Shown: piece after piece, positions 32,867-41,055 of the stretch
How the letters are laid out: the number at the start of each line of letters is the position of its first letter
Numbering within the stretch: the first letter of the stretch is position 1
Source of the DNA: Nostocoides_A vanveenii
GTDB lineage: Bacteria; Actinomycetota; Actinomycetes; Actinomycetales; Dermatophilaceae
NCBI RefSeq assembly: GCF_039531165.1
Contig: NZ_BAAAPN010000057.1
Span: forward strand, 243,857-307,856
Length of the DNA: 64,000 bases
Direction of reading: 5' to 3'
Made by a program: the position numbers and the translations under genes
Notes under the pieces: generated by a model
Told to the model about the DNA's origin: nothing
Seen by the model: only the letters and a program-made list of their open reading frames with translations
Database searches by the model: none

Positions 32867-34704
32867 CCGCCCCCGGTCACCTGCTCGACACTCCGCATCA
32901 CGACGGCTCCGAACGCTATGTCTCCCAGGCGCATCCGCGCCTGGGAGACACGGTGCACCTCCTCGTTCGGGTCCCCCATGCTGCGGATGTCAGCAGCATC
33001 CATCTGCGCAGCACCCCCGACGCGGAACCGAAGTTCACACCGGCCACGCTGACCCGCACGACCGCGGCGGACTCGTGGTGGAGCGTTCCGCTCGTCATGC
33101 ACAACCCGGTGATGAACTATCGGTTCCTGCTGCAGGGCGGCCCGCTGGGCTACCAATGGCTCAACGGGACCGGGCTGCACGACCGGGACATCCCGGATGC
33201 CTCGGACTTCCGCATTACGACCTTTGAGGCGGCACCCGCCTGGAGCGCGAATGCCGTTGTCTACCAGATCTTCCCGGACCGCTTTGCGCGATCCGCGCAG
33301 GCCGGCGACCGCGATATTCCCGACTGGGCGATCCCCGTGCCGTGGGACGAGCCGGTGGCCGGTCGTGGGCCGCAGACCGCCAAGCAACTCTACGGCGGCG
33401 ATCTGGACGGGATCATCGACCACCTCGATCACATCGTCGATCTCGGCGCCGATGTCGTCTATCTGACGCCGTTCTTTCCCGGGCGCTCCAACCACCGGTA
33501 TGACGCCTCAACCTTCGATGAGGTCGATCCCGTTCTCGGTGGCGACGCGGCCCTCGATCGGCTCGCCGACGCTGTCCACGAGCGCGGGTTGAAGGTGCTC
33601 GGCGACTTCACGACCAATCACACCGGGGTCGGTCACGACTGGTTCCGCGCGGCCCAATCCGAGCCCGACGCCCCCGAACGGGCCTACTACTTCTTCGATG
33701 GCGACACCTACGCCTCCTGGCTCGGCGTGCCCTCGCTGCCGAAGCTCAACTACGACTCCGAGGAGCTTCAGGAACAGATCTTCGAGGACCCGAAGGGCGT
33801 TGTCCGGCACTGGATCTCCGGCCCCCATGCCCTGGACGGGTGGCGGGTCGACGTGGCGAATATGACTGGCCGGCACCGCGCGCAGGACCACAATGCGGAT
33901 GTCGCGCGCCGGATGCGTGCCGCGATGGCCGAGACCAATCCCGATGCTCTCCTCGTGGGCGAGCACTGCCACGACTTCTCGCTCGACGCGATGGGCGACG
34001 GCTGGCACGGCGTGATGAACTACGCCGGTTTCACCCGGCCACTGTGGACCTGGCTGCGCCACCCCGGTCACGCACCCGACTTCCTCGGCCTGCCGGTCAT
34101 CGTGCCCCGCCTCGGCGGACGCGCGGTCATGGAGACCATCCGCGAGTTCGGCTCGCTGGTGCCGTGGGAGACGCTGACGCACTGCTTCACCCTCGTCGGC
34201 TCCCACGACACCACGCGCGTGCGCAGCCTGGTCGGCGACCACGTCGAGCAGGTCGACGTGGCGGCCGGGATGCTGCTGACCATGCCCGGAATCCCGATGA
34301 TCACCTATGGCGACGAGATCGGCATGCTCGGCGACTTCGGCGAGGACGGGCGGCGACCGATGCCCTGGACGCAGCCCGACCTCTGGGACGAGCGCCTGCA
34401 CGGCGTCTATCGCGAATTGATCGCGCTGCGGCATACGTCCAAGGCGTTGCACGCCGGCGGGCTGCGCTGGGTGTATGCCGCCGACGACGTCCTCGTCTAC
34501 CTGCGCGAGCACCCCGCCCAGACGGCGCTCGTGACGCTTGCCCGGTTGGCGCACGAGCCCATCCGCCTGCCGCGCGCGGCCTTCGATGGCATCGAAAAGG
34601 GTTCTGCGGCATACGGAAATGGGATTTCCTTGGAGGGTGACGCGGTCGTTCTCACCGCGCCCGGCCCGCAGGTAGGAGTGTGGACATGGCAGCCCGTCTC
34701 GTGA
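32863..34704 (+). CDS. Cytoplasmic GH13 alpha-glycosidase (maltodextrin hydrolase type)
   Basis: A 613-residue GH13 enzyme without signal peptide. Residues about 1-120 form an N-terminal beta domain of the neopullulanase/CBM34 kind. The barrel starts at AVVYQIFPDRF; the conserved GH13 regions are GDFTTNHTG (I), DGWRVDVAN with the nucleophile Asp (II), LLVGEHCHD with the acid/base Glu (III) and LVGSHDTTR (IV). It should cleave alpha-1,4 bonds in imported maltodextrins. The GTG start overlaps the malG stop, and the 3' end overlaps malR by 19 bases. Confidence 0.92.
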   Translation: MTAPGHLLDTPHHDGSERYVSQAHPRLGDTVHLLVRVPHAADVSSIHLRSTPDAEPKFTPATLTRTTAADSWWSVPLVMHNPVMNYRFLLQGGPLGYQWLNGTGLHDRDIPDASDFRITTFEAAPAWSANAVVYQIFPDRFARSAQAGDRDIPDWAIPVPWDEPVAGRGPQTAKQLYGGDLDGIIDHLDHIVDLGADVVYLTPFFPGRSNHRYDASTFDEVDPVLGGDAALDRLADAVHERGLKVLGDFTTNHTGVGHDWFRAAQSEPDAPERAYYFFDGDTYASWLGVPSLPKLNYDSEELQEQIFEDPKGVVRHWISGPHALDGWRVDVANMTGRHRAQDHNADVARRMRAAMAETNPDALLVGEHCHDFSLDAMGDGWHGVMNYAGFTRPLWTWLRHPGHAPDFLGLPVIVPRLGGRAVMETIREFGSLVPWETLTHCFTLVGSHDTTRVRSLVGDHVEQVDVAAGMLLTMPGIPMITYGDEIGMLGDFGEDGRRPMPWTQPDLWDERLHGVYRELIALRHTSKALHAGGLRWVYAADDVLVYLREHPAQTALVTLARLAHEPIRLPRAAFDGIEKGSAAYGNGISLEGDAVVLTAPGPQVGVWTWQPVS

Positions 34705-35741
34705 GAATCCGCCTCGCCGAGGTTGCCGCGCAGGCCGAGGTGAGCGAGGCGACGGTCAGCCGCGTCCTCAACGACAAGCCTGGGGTGTCCGAGGCGACCC
34801 GGGCAGCCGTGCTCACGGCGATCGACGTCCTCGGCTACGAGGTCCCGGCCAAGCTGCGCCCCCGCAGTGGCGCGCTGATCGGCCTGATCACCCCTGAGTT
34901 GACCAACCCGATCTTCCCGGCCTTCGCGCAGACCATCGAATCGGGGTTGGCCGCAAGAGGTTTCACGCCCGTGCTTTGCACGCAGACGCCGGTCGGGGTG
35001 CACGAGGATGTCTATGTCCAGATGCTCCTCGACCGGGGGGTCGCCGGCATCATCTGCATCTCGGGCCAGCACGCCGACCTCGGCGAAAGCGTCGATCGCT
35101 ATGTCAACCTCGGCCGCCAAGGCGTGCCGCTCGTCCTGGTCAATGGGTATCGCGAAGGCGTCGAGGCGACCTTCGTCTCCTGCGATGATGCCGCCGCGAT
35201 GGAGTTGGCCCTGACGCATCTGATCGAGTTGGGGCACAAGCGCATCGGGCTTGCCGTCGGACCCCGCCAATATGTCCCGGTGCAGTTGAAGGTGGAGGCC
35301 TTCAAGCGTTCCCACCGCACGGCCGGCCTGCCCGACCCGGACAACCTGATCGTCCATGCCCTCTTCACGGTCGAGGGCGGCGCCCAGGCGACCTCCACTT
35401 TGGTTGCCCGCGGGGCTACGGCGATCGTCTACGCCTCGGACATGATGGCGCTGGGCGGCGTCCGGCACGCGCATCGTCTGGGCCTGAAGATCCCGCGGGA
35501 TCTGTCGATCACCGGCTACGACGACTCACCGCTGATGGCCTTCACCGATCCGCCGATGACCACGATCCGCCAGCCCGTCCTGGAGATGTCCGAGGCGATC
35601 GTCCTGGCGCTGCTCGCCGCCATCCGCGGCGGCAATACCGAAGGCCGGGAGTTGGTCTTCCAGCCGGAGCTCGTGCTCCGAGGTTCGACCGGCCGGGTGC
35701 CCTTGACCGGCTCGACCCTGGCGCCCGCTCGGCTGGCCTAA
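34686..35741 (+). CDS. malR: LacI-family regulator of maltose utilisation (MalR-like)
   Basis: A 351-residue LacI repressor: IRLAEVAAQAEVSEATVSRV with hinge DVLGYEVPAKLR, and an effector domain (GALIGLITPELTNPIFPAFA, ITGYDDSPLMAFTDPPMTTI). AGGAG at 34674 is well spaced for ATG 34686; GTG 34680 is the alternative. As the last gene of the mal cluster it most likely binds the CTTGC elements upstream of malE and is released by maltose or maltodextrin; that link is inference. Confidence 0.9.
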   Translation: MAARLVRIRLAEVAAQAEVSEATVSRVLNDKPGVSEATRAAVLTAIDVLGYEVPAKLRPRSGALIGLITPELTNPIFPAFAQTIESGLAARGFTPVLCTQTPVGVHEDVYVQMLLDRGVAGIICISGQHADLGESVDRYVNLGRQGVPLVLVNGYREGVEATFVSCDDAAAMELALTHLIELGHKRIGLAVGPRQYVPVQLKVEAFKRSHRTAGLPDPDNLIVHALFTVEGGAQATSTLVARGATAIVYASDMMALGGVRHAHRLGLKIPRDLSITGYDDSPLMAFTDPPMTTIRQPVLEMSEAIVLALLAAIRGGNTEGRELVFQPELVLRGSTGRVPLTGSTLAPARLA

Positions 35742-35747
35742 TCCCAA

Positions 35748-35879
35748 CCCACGACGTTCTCCGCTCCTGCGTCGCTCCGATACGTCGCGGGGACCCCGAT
35801 CCACAACCCCACGACGTTCTCCGCTCCTGCGTCGCTCCGATACGTCGCGGGGACCCCGATCCAAACCCACGACGTTCTA
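35748..35879. repeat. 60-bp tandem repeat reaching into the otsB 3' end
   Basis: Two copies identical over 56 bases start at 35748 and 35808 (period 60), each beginning CCCACGACGTTCTCCGCTCC. A third, partial copy from about 35866 covers the otsB stop codon and last codons, with one change (TTCTACGC for TTCTCCGC). The repeat fills the gap between malR and the convergent otsB, so it looks like duplication of the otsB end. Confidence 0.9.
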
Positions 35880-36659
35880 CGCTCCTGCGTCGCGCAGCTG
35901 GCGCGCGAGCCGCAGGGCCGTTAGCGCGGCCGCCACGTCGGGCGGCCCGGCGACGCGCTGCGCGGCGTGCGTCGCTCCTAGGCCCACCTTGATCCCGAGG
36001 TCGGCCGGGGTCAGCCGGATGAAGACGTTCTCGTCGGTGACGTCATCCCCGAAATAAACGACCGCATCGACGTCGAGTGCGCGCGCGAGGGCGGCCAGGG
36101 CGCTGCCTTTGTCGACCACCAGCGGGGTGACCTCGACGACATCCTTCCCACGCAGCACGGTCAGTTCCGGGTGCTCGGCCAGCACCTCGGCGGCGCGTCG
36201 GCCCGCCTCGGCGGCGTCGGGTGGCGTTGCCGTGCGCGTATGCAGCACGGTCGCCGTGGGCTTCAACTCCAGTCGCGCCCCGGGCACGCCCCCGAGGGCC
36301 GCGTGCAGCGCGACGGTCACAGCATCCAGGCTGGCCTGCTCGGTTTCCGAGAGCGTTATCCCGATATCGGCGCGCGTGCTCTGCGCGCCATGGCCGCCGA
36401 TCAGGGTCAGCGGGGAGTCGGCGCCCTGACCGGTCAGCTGCGCCAAGGTGGCGAGGTCGCGGCCGGAGACAAGAGCGGCATACGTGCTGGGAAGCGCGGC
36501 GAGCGCGCAGAGATCGTCGAGCGTCCCCGGCAACGCCCGGGAGGTCATCGGGTCATCGACGAGGGGGGCGAGCACGCCGTCGAAGTCGCTGGCCACCAGC
36601 AGCGCGGGGGAGCGGGCGACGAGCTCGAGGGCAGCACGCAGGCCCGGCTCGGACGTCAT
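35877..36659 (-). CDS. otsB: Trehalose-6-phosphate phosphatase
   Basis: A 260-residue HAD-superfamily phosphatase. Motif I is ASDFDGVLAPL (nucleophile and acid/base Asp), motif II ALVSGRDL, motif III with KDVVEVTPLVVDKGSAL, and motif IV YFGDDVTDENVF. It dephosphorylates trehalose 6-phosphate. The ATG overlaps the otsA stop by four bases. The last codons form the partial third copy of a tandem repeat. Confidence 0.94.
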   Translation of the reverse strand: MTSEPGLRAALELVARSPALLVASDFDGVLAPLVDDPMTSRALPGTLDDLCALAALPSTYAALVSGRDLATLAQLTGQGADSPLTLIGGHGAQSTRADIGITLSETEQASLDAVTVALHAALGGVPGARLELKPTATVLHTRTATPPDAAEAGRRAAEVLAEHPELTVLRGKDVVEVTPLVVDKGSALAALARALDVDAVVYFGDDVTDENVFIRLTPADLGIKVGLGATHAAQRVAGPPDVAAALTALRLARQLRDAGA

Positions 36660-38134
36660 GACGTCGTACTCCCCCCGGATCGCGACCCGTCGGCTGGTCC
36701 CGAATCCCGTGCTAGGAGATCGAGGAACCGGCCTGCCCACGCATTGACATCGTGATCGGCTACCCGCTTGCGCATCGCCCGCATCCGGCGGCGACGCACC
36801 TGCCGCGAATCGCTGATGGCCGCCACGATGACATCCTTCAACCCGTCGATGTCGTGGGGGTTGGTGACATAGGCGGTGCGGAGTTCGTGCCACGCCCCGG
36901 TGAACTCCGAGAGGACCAGCGCCCCGCCGTCGTCGACGCGTGCGGTGACATATTCCTTGGCGACGAGGTTCATCCCGTCGCGCAGCGGCGTGACGAGCAT
37001 GACGTCGGCGGCCAGATAGAGCGCCGCCATCTCGGCCCGGCCGTAGGACTGGTGGAGGTATTGGACGACGACCGACCCGATGGAGGCGAACTCGCCATTG
37101 ATGCGGCCGACGGTCCGCTCGATCTCGGTACGCAACTGACGGTAGGCCTCGACCCGCCCACGGCTTGGTGTCGCCACCTGGACGAAAACGGTCCCCGGGT
37201 TGGCCAGCCGCCCCTCCCGCAGCAGCTCCTCCACCGCCTTGAGGCGATGACGAATGCCCTTGGTGTAATCGAGCCGGTCGACCCCGAGCAGGAGAGTCTC
37301 CGGATTGCCGAGCGAATCGCGGATCTCGCGTGCCCGGGCCTGGACGGCCGGAGTGCGTGCCAGATCGGCCAGCGAAGCGACATCGATGGAGATCGGCACG
37401 GCCGCCGCCCGCACCAGGCGCTCGCTATCGCCGATGCCCACCGTGACCTGGCCGCTACGGGTGGGCAGGTCCAGCAGCCGGCGGCAAGCCCGCACGAAGT
37501 TGTCCGCATCGGCCTTTCGCTGGAAGCCGAGGAAGTCGGCGCCCAACAGGCCCTGAAGGATCGGCCGTCGCCACGGCAGTTGGGCGAAGAGTTCGACCGG
37601 GGGGAAGGGGATGTGGTCGAACCAGCCGATCCGCACATCGGGGCGCAGGTCACGGACATACGCCGGGGCCAGCTGGAGCTGGTAGTCGTGGATCCACACG
37701 GTCGCTCCCGGGGCGGCGAGCTCGGCGATCACCTCGGCGAAGCGCCGATTGACCCGCTCGTATGCGGCCCACCACGTGCGGTGGAAGTGCGCCGGCACGA
37801 TCACGTCGTGATAGATCGGCCAGAGGGTGTCATTGCTGAAGCCCTCGTAGTAGTGCTGGATCTCCTGCGCCGACAAGGCGACCGGATGCAGTCTGATGCC
37901 GGAGTCGTCGAAGGGCTCCGGGGCGTCGCCGGCCTCGCCGGACCAGCCGATCCAGACCCCGTCGCGGCCTTGCATCACCGACTCCATGGCCGTGACCAGC
38001 CCGCCCGGGCTCCGTTGCCAGGAGGTGCTCCCATCGGGTGCCTCGACCCGGTCGACGGGAAGGCGATTGGCTGCGACCACCAGGTCGAAGCGGTGGGTGG
38101 AGCCGGGGCGATCGGCGGTCTGGTCGGGGGTCAT
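36656..38134 (-). CDS. otsA: Trehalose-6-phosphate synthase
   Basis: A 492-residue GT20 enzyme that joins UDP- or GDP/ADP-glucose to glucose 6-phosphate. Conserved blocks are VAANRLPVDR at the N-terminus, VWIHDYQLQLAP, GWFDHIPFPP, GVDRLDYTKGI and TPLRDGMNLVAKEYV. The ATG at 38134 (MTPDQTADR) is preferred; the extra in-frame codons upstream are not conserved. It forms a two-gene unit with otsB for trehalose synthesis, an osmolyte and reserve sugar in actinobacteria. Confidence 0.95.
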   Translation of the reverse strand: MTPDQTADRPGSTHRFDLVVAANRLPVDRVEAPDGSTSWQRSPGGLVTAMESVMQGRDGVWIGWSGEAGDAPEPFDDSGIRLHPVALSAQEIQHYYEGFSNDTLWPIYHDVIVPAHFHRTWWAAYERVNRRFAEVIAELAAPGATVWIHDYQLQLAPAYVRDLRPDVRIGWFDHIPFPPVELFAQLPWRRPILQGLLGADFLGFQRKADADNFVRACRRLLDLPTRSGQVTVGIGDSERLVRAAAVPISIDVASLADLARTPAVQARAREIRDSLGNPETLLLGVDRLDYTKGIRHRLKAVEELLREGRLANPGTVFVQVATPSRGRVEAYRQLRTEIERTVGRINGEFASIGSVVVQYLHQSYGRAEMAALYLAADVMLVTPLRDGMNLVAKEYVTARVDDGGALVLSEFTGAWHELRTAYVTNPHDIDGLKDVIVAAISDSRQVRRRRMRAMRKRVADHDVNAWAGRFLDLLARDSGPADGSRSGGSTTS

Positions 38135-38269
38135 CGAGCCACCTTCGTCAAAGTCGGGGTCCGCTTCCACTCTATGGGTGTCTCGCACAGTGGGATTACG
38201 TCGGTGCGGCCCGATTGAGCGGCCGGTACGCCTAGCGTGGGGAGGGGCGGACGACTACGTTGTGAGCCT

Positions 38270-38704
38270 ATGAAGATCAGTGAGGTGGTCCGCCACAAGG
38301 ACGTCGGCGGAACGGTGGTCACCATCGGACCGGACGCGACGGTGGGCGAACTCCTCGCCCTCCTCGCGGAGCACCGCATCGGCGCTGTGGTGGTCAGCGG
38401 TGACGGGAGTTCCGTCGACGGGATCGTCAGCGAGCGCGATGTCGTGCGCCACCTCCATACGAGCGGGCCGGCGATCATCGAGGGCCCGGTCTCGGGCATC
38501 ATGACCGCCGAGGTGCGCACCTGTGCGCCCGACTCCGAGCTTGACGAGCTCGAGTCGACGATGACCGAGCATCGCATCCGTCACGTCCCGGTGGTCGTGG
38601 ACGGTCATCTGCAGGCGATCGTCAGCATCGGCGATGTCGTCAAGAACCGCATCCAGTCCCTGCAGGCCGAGCGCGACCAGCTCGAGGCCTACATCCAGCA
38701 GTAG
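38270..38704 (+). CDS. CBS-domain-pair protein
   Basis: A 144-residue protein consisting of two CBS motifs (DATVGELLALLAEHRIGAVVV, quoted here only by its core TVGELLALLAEHRIG, and ELDELESTMTEHRIRHVPVV), ending in a short coiled coil (SLQAERDQLEAYIQQ). CBS pairs bind adenosyl compounds or NAD and act as sensors. It is divergent from otsA and 60 bases upstream of the kinase gene. The partner is not evident. Confidence 0.88.
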   Translation: MKISEVVRHKDVGGTVVTIGPDATVGELLALLAEHRIGAVVVSGDGSSVDGIVSERDVVRHLHTSGPAIIEGPVSGIMTAEVRTCAPDSELDELESTMTEHRIRHVPVVVDGHLQAIVSIGDVVKNRIQSLQAERDQLEAYIQQ

Positions 38705-38764
38705 TCCACCCGATCCGTGCCGCGAGTCGGCTCGGCTCCCGGGGTCATCGCTTACGGTTAAGGC

Positions 38765-40651
38765 ATGCAGACCGAGGTGCTGGGGCAGGGGCCCGAACCC
38801 GACCTGCCGGAGTTCACCAGCATCGGCGGCTATCGCCTCGTGCAGCAGCTCGGCGAGGGCGGTATGGGTGTGGTTCACCTCGCGCTCGACCGATCGGGTA
38901 AGGCCGTCGCGATCAAGGTCCTCCGCCCGCACGTGGCCGCCGATCCGGCCGCTCGCGGGCGCTTGGCCCGCGAGGTCGAGACGCTCAGCCGGGTTCGGCA
39001 CCCCAATGTCGCGCCGATCATCGACCAGGACGTCGAGGGCCCACTGCCCTATATCGTCACTCGCTATATCGCCGGGCCGCCGTTGGATCGGGTGATCGAG
39101 GAGCACGGCCCCATGCGCGGGCCGGCGTTGCTGCAACTCGGGCGCGGTCTGGCCGCGGCCCTGCACGGCATCCACGAGGCCGGTGTCATCCACCGCGACG
39201 TCAAGCCCGGCAATGTGTTGATGCTCGACGGCGAGCCGATCCTGATCGACTTCGGGATCGCCCACGCCGCCGATGACGTCCGCCTGACCCGGACCGGCCT
39301 GGTGATGGGCACGCCCGGGTATCTCTCACCCGAGATCGTCGAGGGCGCCGAAGTCACGGAGTCCACCGACTGGTGGGGCTGGGCGGTGACCTTGGGCTTC
39401 GCCGCCTCGGGTCGCCCGCCTTTCGGTAAGGGAACCATGGAGTCGGTCTTGTCCCGCGTGGTGCGCGGCGACGCGGACCTCAGCGGGGTCGATCCCGCTC
39501 TCGTGCCGCTGCTCGACGCCGCGCTCTCGCCCTATCCGCAAGACCGCCCGACCGACGCCGAGGTCATCCGCGCCCTCGAGACCTATGCCGCCGGCGGCGC
39601 CGTCACCGATGTGCTGCGCACGGCGCCTCGTCGCTCGGTTCCCGAGACCGATGTGCTAGCAGCGCCAGCGACCGCGGTGCTCCCACCTGTGGCCCCGGCT
39701 CCCGGGACTTCCGGACCTGGGCGACCCGTAGTCGCACCGGCGCCCGGCCGGTCCGGGGTCGCCCCGGCACCCCCGTATGCCGATCCCGCAGCCCCGTCCG
39801 GCCGCACCTCGGGACGGGCGACCGGCGAGCCGCGCTCGCCGCAGTACGTCATGCCGCTGCCGGCTTCGCCGGCTCGCCCGGCGGTTGCACCGCCCCCGTC
39901 GTGGACGCAAGAGCCGGAATGGAGCCACGACCCGTCGTGGTCGCAGGAGCCGGGTGACGACGACGGCGACTGGTCCTATCGGGGCGCGGCCGGAGCGGCC
40001 ACCCCGCCCCCACCACGGGCACCGATGGCCACCGACCCGCGGATCGGGCGCGCGGCCCGGCGCGGCGTGCTGATCGCCGTCGCCTCCGCGCTGGTGGCGA
40101 CGGCCACGGCCTATCCCGCCTTCGCGGTCATCGCGGGCCTGCTGTGGTCGGTCGTTGCGCGCACCGCCGATCGCAGCGTGACCTCGCTCGTGCTGCGCCG
40201 CTACACCAAGGGGTCCCGCTCGAGCGATCTGGCCATGGCTGTGCTGGCGAGCCCGATGCACCTGGTAACGGGCGTGATCGCGGCGCTCGCCGGGGCACTC
40301 ATACCGGCATCGGTCGGGCTGGCCGGCATCTTCGCCACGCTGCTGGGCGTCAACCTCTCCAGTGCCGCCCTTCCCGTGCGCATCACCCACGCCATCGCGC
40401 TCGGCGTCGGTATGGCGCTGGCGATCATGATGGCCTGGTGGGGGCCGGGCGGCTCGGGGCTGCGGCGCGGCTCGCGCAGCCTGGCGCGCGGGCTCGCTCC
40501 CAATCAGGTCGGTGCCCAGGTGGTCGCGGGGCTCGCGATCGCGGCGACCGCCTTCCTGGTGACCTGGATGGTGCTGCAGCCCGGCCTGCCGGTGTGGTGG
40601 CCCTTCGGGGGCGCGCCCAGCATCTTCACCTCGCTGACGCAAGCGCCCTGA
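38765..40651 (+). CDS. Ser/Thr protein kinase with multi-span membrane tail
   Basis: A 628-residue PknB-type kinase. The catalytic domain occupies residues about 20-280: GEGGMG glycine loop near 31, catalytic Lys in VAIKVLRP, HRDVKPGN near 145, DFG near 161, and GTPGYLSPE activation-loop end. A Pro-rich linker follows (about 285-425). Unlike classical PknB, no PASTA repeats are present; the last 200 residues are strongly hydrophobic, with about five possible membrane spans (for example GVLIAVASALVATATAYPAF and GVIAALAGALIPASVGLAGI). The signal and targets are unknown. Confidence 0.9.
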   Translation: MQTEVLGQGPEPDLPEFTSIGGYRLVQQLGEGGMGVVHLALDRSGKAVAIKVLRPHVAADPAARGRLAREVETLSRVRHPNVAPIIDQDVEGPLPYIVTRYIAGPPLDRVIEEHGPMRGPALLQLGRGLAAALHGIHEAGVIHRDVKPGNVLMLDGEPILIDFGIAHAADDVRLTRTGLVMGTPGYLSPEIVEGAEVTESTDWWGWAVTLGFAASGRPPFGKGTMESVLSRVVRGDADLSGVDPALVPLLDAALSPYPQDRPTDAEVIRALETYAAGGAVTDVLRTAPRRSVPETDVLAAPATAVLPPVAPAPGTSGPGRPVVAPAPGRSGVAPAPPYADPAAPSGRTSGRATGEPRSPQYVMPLPASPARPAVAPPPSWTQEPEWSHDPSWSQEPGDDDGDWSYRGAAGAATPPPPRAPMATDPRIGRAARRGVLIAVASALVATATAYPAFAVIAGLLWSVVARTADRSVTSLVLRRYTKGSRSSDLAMAVLASPMHLVTGVIAALAGALIPASVGLAGIFATLLGVNLSSAALPVRITHAIALGVGMALAIMMAWWGPGGSGLRRGSRSLARGLAPNQVGAQVVAGLAIAATAFLVTWMVLQPGLPVWWPFGGAPSIFTSLTQAP

Positions 40652-40704
40652 CCCCGGCCTGCCGTTCGTCGTTCCCGGTGACGGAACCCGATCCGGTCGG
40701 TCCG

Positions 40705-40723
40705 GCTGGTGAGGGTAACCTAA
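40705..40723. promoter_or_regulatory. Candidate IdeR/DtxR iron box
   Basis: On the minus strand the site reads TTAGGTTACCCTCACCAGC, which matches 14 of 19 positions of the consensus TWAGGTTAGSCTWACCTWA, with a strong left half. It lies 30 bases upstream of the feoA start, so iron-dependent repression of the feo unit is likely. Confidence 0.5.
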
Positions 40724-40752
40724 GAACGATCCGTTTCCCCCTGGAGGTCGTG

Positions 40753-41049
40753 GTGTCGGTGCTCTCGCAGCGGCTGGGTTCGCGCCCGGTTCTCTATGCG
40801 GCGCACCCCGGACGGACCCTCGCGACCGTCGCTGTCGCCGAAGCGGGCGTGCGGGTCGCCGGGCTCGGCGCGGCCATTGCCCCCGAGGTGGGCCGCCGGC
40901 TGGTCGACCTGGGCCTGGTGCCGGGCGCGTCGATCGAGGTGCTGCGCAAGGCGCCCCTCGGCGGCCCGGTCATCGTTCGGGTCGCCAACTACGAGGTCGC
41001 GTTGCGGCTTGGCGAGGCACGACAGATCATCGTGGATTCGGTGAACTGA
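40753..41049 (+). CDS. feoA: FeoA-domain protein
   Basis: A 98-residue protein whose C-terminal 75 residues form the SH3-like FeoA domain (GRRLVDLGLVPGASIEVLRKAPLGGPVIVRV and EVALRLGEARQIIV, key residues Leu-Gly-Leu-x-Pro-Gly). FeoA assists the FeoB ferrous iron transporter. The GTG at 40753 is chosen from its distance to GGAGG at 40743. feoB starts seven bases after the stop. An iron-box-like sequence precedes the gene. Confidence 0.9.
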   Translation: MSVLSQRLGSRPVLYAAHPGRTLATVAVAEAGVRVAGLGAAIAPEVGRRLVDLGLVPGASIEVLRKAPLGGPVIVRVANYEVALRLGEARQIIVDSVN

Positions 41050-41055
41050 CCGGGG

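Noticed and set aside
40140..40750. Extension of feoA upstream to 40144
   Set aside because: It lies in a wrong frame within the kinase gene and is Arg-rich; the FeoA similarity begins only after 40753.
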